Translations under genes and position numbers: made by a program
The notes under the pieces: generated by a model
The model's input: only the letters and a program-made list of their open reading frames with translations
Database searches by the model: none
Told to the model about the DNA's origin: nothing
In this document: positions 60,879 to 64,000 of the stretch, one piece after another
Layout of the letters: every line of letters starts with the position of its first letter
Position numbering within the stretch: position 1 is the stretch's first letter
Origin: Corynebacterium caspium DSM 44850
GTDB taxonomy: Bacteria > Actinomycetota > Actinomycetes > Mycobacteriales > Mycobacteriaceae
Direction: 5' to 3'
Assembly: GCF_030440555.1 (NCBI RefSeq)
Contig: NZ_CP047118.1
Coordinates: 1,736,001 to 1,800,000, forward strand
Length of the DNA: 64,000 nucleotides

Positions 60879-62372
60879 ATGCTTGAACGCACAACGATTT
60901 TTGTGGACACCTCTTATCTCTTGGCGAGTTTTTATAACTCGTGGGAGACAGGAGCCCGCTCACAATTGGAGATCGATTTACCAGCTGTAGTTAGTCATTT
61001 ATCAGAATTAGTAGAAAACCACTTACATCAACCTGTACATCGACAATATTGGTATGACGGCATTCCTGAATCTGGGCCGCACCGATATCAACGCGCGCTA
61101 CGCACCTGTGACGGGGTGCATTTAAGGGCCGGACAGCTCATCGAATGGGGCGAAAGACGCACGCAAAAAGCGGTAGATACCCGTTTAGTAGCAGATATGA
61201 TTGTGACGTCGATGCGCAATCAAGTTAGCGATATGGTGCTAGTTTCCGGGGATGCGGACATGATTCCCGGCGTCGAAGAAGCAGTGGCACACGGCGCACG
61301 CGTGCATTTATATGGCTTCGGCTGGGATTCCATGTCCGCGGCGCTGCGCCATGTTTGTGACTCCACCACAATTTTAGATCCGCGCGAAGATTTCGGATCC
61401 GCCATGCAAATTGAGGTTCTGGAAGGACCATTGCCGCCGGTAATTCGTTCCAAGCCGCTTGGCGATGCCATGCCACCGGAAACTCCCGGCACCACCCCGA
61501 TTCCGGACTCCTCTTTAACAAGTACCACCCTGCCTCCTGAGGTCACGTTCAGGGACGCAACTATAGGAGAAGATCCAGTTAATGCGCCCGATTTTTCTGA
61601 GACCGTAATCCCTAGCGCGCACCCCACACCAGCAACCGATACCGCAACACCTAGCACCGATGCGATAACCACTGCTGAAAATACCGCGGTGCCCCCAGTC
61701 ACCCCTGTTGTCACGGAATTTGCGGAGGCACAGGAAGACAGGACAGTAACTACATTTCCGGCAAACAACACCCCGGCTGCCAAGCTAGCCCGAGATGTGG
61801 AGGCCGGTGCTGGTGAGGTTGCTAGTGCTGGTGGAGTCGCGGCTGCGGCCGAGCCGGTGGTTGCTGAGCCGGTGGTGGCCGAGCCGGTGGTGGCTGCACA
61901 GCCGGCAGAAACTGTGGCAGAAACTGTGGTAGAAGAGGAAGAAGAGGTAGTGCAGCAGGTACTGCGGGTACGCGAGGAAATCGTGGTAACCGCAGAAGCA
62001 GAAGTGATCGAAAAGCCGAAACCTAAACCTGCGCCTAAGCCTTCAATGATGGCCCAAAAGCGGAAATTACGTTCCCGCTATGTGCCTTTACCCAATGAAG
62101 TTTGGGCCTCAGCTGGCTTCCAAACCCCATTTGACGTGGGACAACAATATGCCTCTTGGTGGTACGAAAACGCCGCAACGCAAGATCAACGCGATAAAGC
62201 ACATTTATTATCCGGCGGAGGATTGCCAAGCGAGATTGATCGTCCGCTTTTGCAATTTGCCTGTGAAACCCTCCACGAATACACGCTAACTGAAACCCAA
62301 AGAGTAAATTTGCGCGATGGCTTCCACGCCGGTATCCGCGGATTACTACTGAGTTTAAAGCGTGATAACTAG
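60879..62372 (+). CDS. NYN-domain (LabA/DUF88-like) protein with long low-complexity linker
   Basis: 497 residues. The N-terminal NYN domain (1-170) has PIN-like acidic residues in 'TTIFVDTSYLLASF', 'KAVDTRLVADMIV' and 'MVLVSGDADMIPGVEEA', so an RNA-directed nuclease is likely. A disordered Thr/Pro/Ala/Val/Glu-rich linker (about 190-390) includes VVAEP repeats from a 15-bp DNA repeat near 61855-61905. A conserved C-terminal domain (about 395-497, 'RYVPLPNEVWASAGFQTPFDVG') ends the protein. TTTAGGAG precedes the ATG. It lies divergent to the rRNA operon, so a link to stable RNA is tempting but unproven. Confidence 0.85.
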   Translation: MLERTTIFVDTSYLLASFYNSWETGARSQLEIDLPAVVSHLSELVENHLHQPVHRQYWYDGIPESGPHRYQRALRTCDGVHLRAGQLIEWGERRTQKAVDTRLVADMIVTSMRNQVSDMVLVSGDADMIPGVEEAVAHGARVHLYGFGWDSMSAALRHVCDSTTILDPREDFGSAMQIEVLEGPLPPVIRSKPLGDAMPPETPGTTPIPDSSLTSTTLPPEVTFRDATIGEDPVNAPDFSETVIPSAHPTPATDTATPSTDAITTAENTAVPPVTPVVTEFAEAQEDRTVTTFPANNTPAAKLARDVEAGAGEVASAGGVAAAAEPVVAEPVVAEPVVAAQPAETVAETVVEEEEEVVQQVLRVREEIVVTAEAEVIEKPKPKPAPKPSMMAQKRKLRSRYVPLPNEVWASAGFQTPFDVGQQYASWWYENAATQDQRDKAHLLSGGGLPSEIDRPLLQFACETLHEYTLTETQRVNLRDGFHAGIRGLLLSLKRDN

Positions 62373-62421
62373 CTCCTAAACACTAATTCACGCCGGTTTT
62401 AGGCAAAGACAGGCAAGAAGA

Positions 62422-62449
62422 AGGCCCCAGAGTTATTGCTCTGGGGCCT
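62422..62449. terminator. Terminator between NYN and thioredoxin genes
   Basis: AGGCCCCAGAG and CTCTGGGGCCT form a perfect 11-bp stem with a six-base loop between converging genes. U-tracts are weak on both sides. Confidence 0.85.
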
Positions 62450-62500
62450 AAAACTATGGGTAGAAGATTCTTCGCGTGGAAGGCAAAGGAAGCAGGAGAA

Positions 62501-62905
62501 TTAGTCTTGGGTGGGGGATTGGGTATCGGCAGCCTCTGCATCGGCAGCAGCATTTTGAGCCGCAACCTCTTTGCGGACCTGCTCCATATCAATATCCTTG
62601 AGCTGTTGTACCAGGTCAGCAAAGGCAGTCGGAGGCAAAGCGCCAGACTCACGGTAAAGCAAAATGCCCTCCCGGAAAGCCAGCAAAGTAGGAATAGCCT
62701 GGATCTCAAGTGCAGCAGCTAAGCCCTGGTTAGCCTCAGTATCAAGCTTGGCGAAAACAATATCGTCATGTTTCTCGGACTCTGCCTCAAAAGTAGGAGC
62801 GAAGGCGCGGCACGGGCCACACCATGAAGCCCAGGCATCGACAATTGCGATATCAGAGGTAACAATGCTTTCGAAATTGCTCTCGTTAGCTTCAACAGTG
62901 GCCAT
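62501..62905 (-). CDS. Thioredoxin with acidic C-terminal extension
   Basis: 134 residues. The redox site is 'WASWCGPCRAFAP' and the cis-Pro loop is 'QAIPTLLAF'. The thioredoxin fold ends near residue 107; a further tail of 25-30 residues, Ala/Glu/Gln-rich ('EVAAQNAAADAEAADTQ'), is predicted helical or disordered. AGGAG precedes the ATG. Its start is about 165 bases from the copper ATPase gene on the other strand. Confidence 0.93.
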   Translation of the reverse strand: MATVEANESNFESIVTSDIAIVDAWASWCGPCRAFAPTFEAESEKHDDIVFAKLDTEANQGLAAALEIQAIPTLLAFREGILLYRESGALPPTAFADLVQQLKDIDMEQVRKEVAAQNAAADAEAADTQSPTQD

Positions 62906-63041
62906 AAAATGCTCCTAAAAGTATATAAATCAACGATAAAGCTATAAATTATATTGCTTCCATTGTGGCATAACTATTTGAAAGACTTGATTATTCCCGA
63001 CAAGCACAAGTAATTGCCATCAGGAAGAAAACAGTTGTCAG

Positions 63042-63058
63042 ATACCCCCATGGGGTAT
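63042..63058. promoter_or_regulatory. CsoR-like copper operator in front of the P-type ATPase gene
   Basis: ATACCCC-CAT-GGGGTAT is a perfect 7-3-7 inverted repeat ending 11 bases before the GTG start. CsoR-type repressors bind GC-cored palindromes of this form and release them on Cu(I) binding. A possible promoter is TTGCCA (63014-63019) with TCAGAT (63038-63043), which the operator overlaps. Confidence 0.7.
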
Positions 63059-63069
63059 ACGGTAGGGGC

Positions 63070-64000
63070 GTGGATACCTCATTGCAATATATAGATCTTG
63101 GCATTACCGGCATGACTTGCACCTCTTGCTCCGCGCGAGTGGAACGCAAGCTCAATAAGGTTGCAGGCGTAAATGCCACAGTAAATTTTGCAACGGAAAC
63201 TGCTGGGATTGAATATGATCCCGCCCAAGTAAAACCCGCAGATTTAATAGCTGTAGTAGAAAAAACTGGGTATGCAGCTTTTCCAATTAGAGGCGAAACT
63301 ACCGCCGAAGATGCAGGCCCAGATAATAATAACACCGGGCATTCCGCCCAAGATGAAATAGCAGCAATCCGAGAAAAAGCCGCCTTAGAGCTAAAACATA
63401 GATTAGATATTTCAGCTCTGCTCACCATCCCAGTATTTATACTTTCCATGGTGCCAGCATTGCAGTTCAACCATTGGCAATGGTTGGCATTTACCCTGGT
63501 TAGCCCAGTTTATATTTGGGGCGGCTGGCCCTTCCACATAAGCACCCTCAAAAACTTAAGACATGGTGCTTTTACCATGGATACGTTAGTTAGCTTAGGC
63601 ACCACAGCTGCTTATTTATGGAGCGTCTGGGCCCTATTTCTGGGTAATGCAGGAGAACCCGGAATGGTCATGGAAATGTCTCTAAGTGCACATACCGGCC
63701 ACGGCGGGCATAATACCGACGCCATCTATTTAGAATCCGTAGCCGTAGTAATTAGCTTCCTTTTACTTGGCAGATGGTGGGAAGAACGCGCTAAAGGACG
63801 CAGTTCTGAGGCCTTGCGCGCCGTATTAGATATGGGTGCCAAAGAAGCCACAGTACTGCGCGGAGAAACTGAAACCCGCATTCCAGTTTCACAACTACAG
63901 GTAGGAGATACCGTCGTAGTGCGCCCCGGAGAAAAAATTCCCGCAGATGGCCAAGTTATTTCCGGAGCCTCAGCAGTGGATGCCTCCTTGATTACCGGCG
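63070..64000 (+). CDS. copA: Copper-translocating P1B-type ATPase, 3' part beyond window
   Basis: GTG at 63070 with TAGGGG just upstream; 310 codons are visible and run off the edge. An N-terminal heavy-metal-associated domain holds 'GITGMTCTSCSARVERKL' (CxxC). Membrane spans follow from about residue 118. A His-rich extracytoplasmic loop ('SAHTGHGGHNTD') lies between spans 3 and 4. The actuator domain begins with 'VVRPGEKIPADGQV'. The CPC motif and phosphorylation site would be beyond the edge, so ion specificity rests on the CxxC, the His loop and the CsoR-like operator. Exports Cu(I). Confidence 0.92.
   Translation, partial: MDTSLQYIDLGITGMTCTSCSARVERKLNKVAGVNATVNFATETAGIEYDPAQVKPADLIAVVEKTGYAAFPIRGETTAEDAGPDNNNTGHSAQDEIAAIREKAALELKHRLDISALLTIPVFILSMVPALQFNHWQWLAFTLVSPVYIWGGWPFHISTLKNLRHGAFTMDTLVSLGTTAAYLWSVWALFLGNAGEPGMVMEMSLSAHTGHGGHNTDAIYLESVAVVISFLLLGRWWEERAKGRSSEALRAVLDMGAKEATVLRGETETRIPVSQLQVGDTVVVRPGEKIPADGQVISGASAVDASLITG

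Overview
The window is chromosomal DNA of a Corynebacterium (order Mycobacteriales). It carries the full arabinogalactan and corynomycolate machinery: Pks13, FadD32, AccD3, mycoloyltransferases, AftB, DPPR synthase and phosphatase, GlfT2 and Glf. It also carries a Spa-type sortase pilus locus, LGFP-repeat cell-wall proteins, an Lsr2 protein and an HrrSA-like two-component system. Gene order resembles other corynebacteria. The species cannot be named from this window.

Region by region. (1) 1-8.2 kb, minus strand: a pilus locus read major pilin (spaA-like), class C sortase, minor pilin (spaB-like), giant tip-type adhesin cut by the window edge. It is more AT-rich than its neighbour and is followed by about 600 bp of AT-rich, gene-poor DNA. 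(2) 8.78-8.89 kb: an unlisted 35-residue amphipathic peptide gene with its own terminator. (3) 9-31 kb, minus strand: accD3-pks13-fadD32 condense two acyl chains into the mycolate. A cutinase-like protein, a DUF732 lipoprotein and two mycoloyltransferases follow. Then come aftB-ubiA-PAP2-glfT2 (arabinogalactan), a small three-helix protein, a YagU-like membrane protein, a second PAP2 phosphatase and glf. (4) 31-46 kb: PGRP amidase with LGFP end, HAD phosphatase, PlsC, serS, septum-formation protein, metallopeptidase, pheA, LytR-CpsA-Psr ligase, DUF5926, ldh, msrA, sodA, a TM0106-type nuclease, DUF6474 and lsr2. (5) 46-54.4 kb: HrrA/HrrS-like two-component system divergent from a DUF3558 lipoprotein; a 51-residue membrane protein coupled to a class E-type sortase; a YidC paralogue; TetR; GlsB/YeaQ; UspA; a 48-residue amphipathic peptide; an RluA-type pseudouridine synthase. 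(6) 54.5-60.6 kb: one rRNA operon on the minus strand (16S-23S-5S, no spacer tRNA) with terminator, processing stem, boxA-like repeats and promoter. (7) 60.9-64 kb: a NYN-domain protein, thioredoxin, and the 5' part of a copper P-type ATPase behind a CsoR-like operator.

How it fits together. Nearly all of 9-40 kb builds or remodels the mycolyl-arabinogalactan-peptidoglycan envelope. Glf and GlfT2 make the galactan, UbiA and PAP2 supply the arabinose donor, and AftB caps the arabinan. FadD32, AccD3 and Pks13 make the mycolate, and the mycoloyltransferases attach it. The pilus locus and the second sortase add covalently anchored surface proteins to that wall.

The least expected features are two tiny amphipathic-helix proteins resembling corynebacterial mycomembrane porins, and two places where divergent genes share the palindrome CATG as overlapping start codons, one with -10 boxes placed for leaderless transcription on both strands. 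The tip adhesin is built of a repeating three-module block of about 455 residues, and four-copy 9-bp repeats sit at both ends of glfT2.
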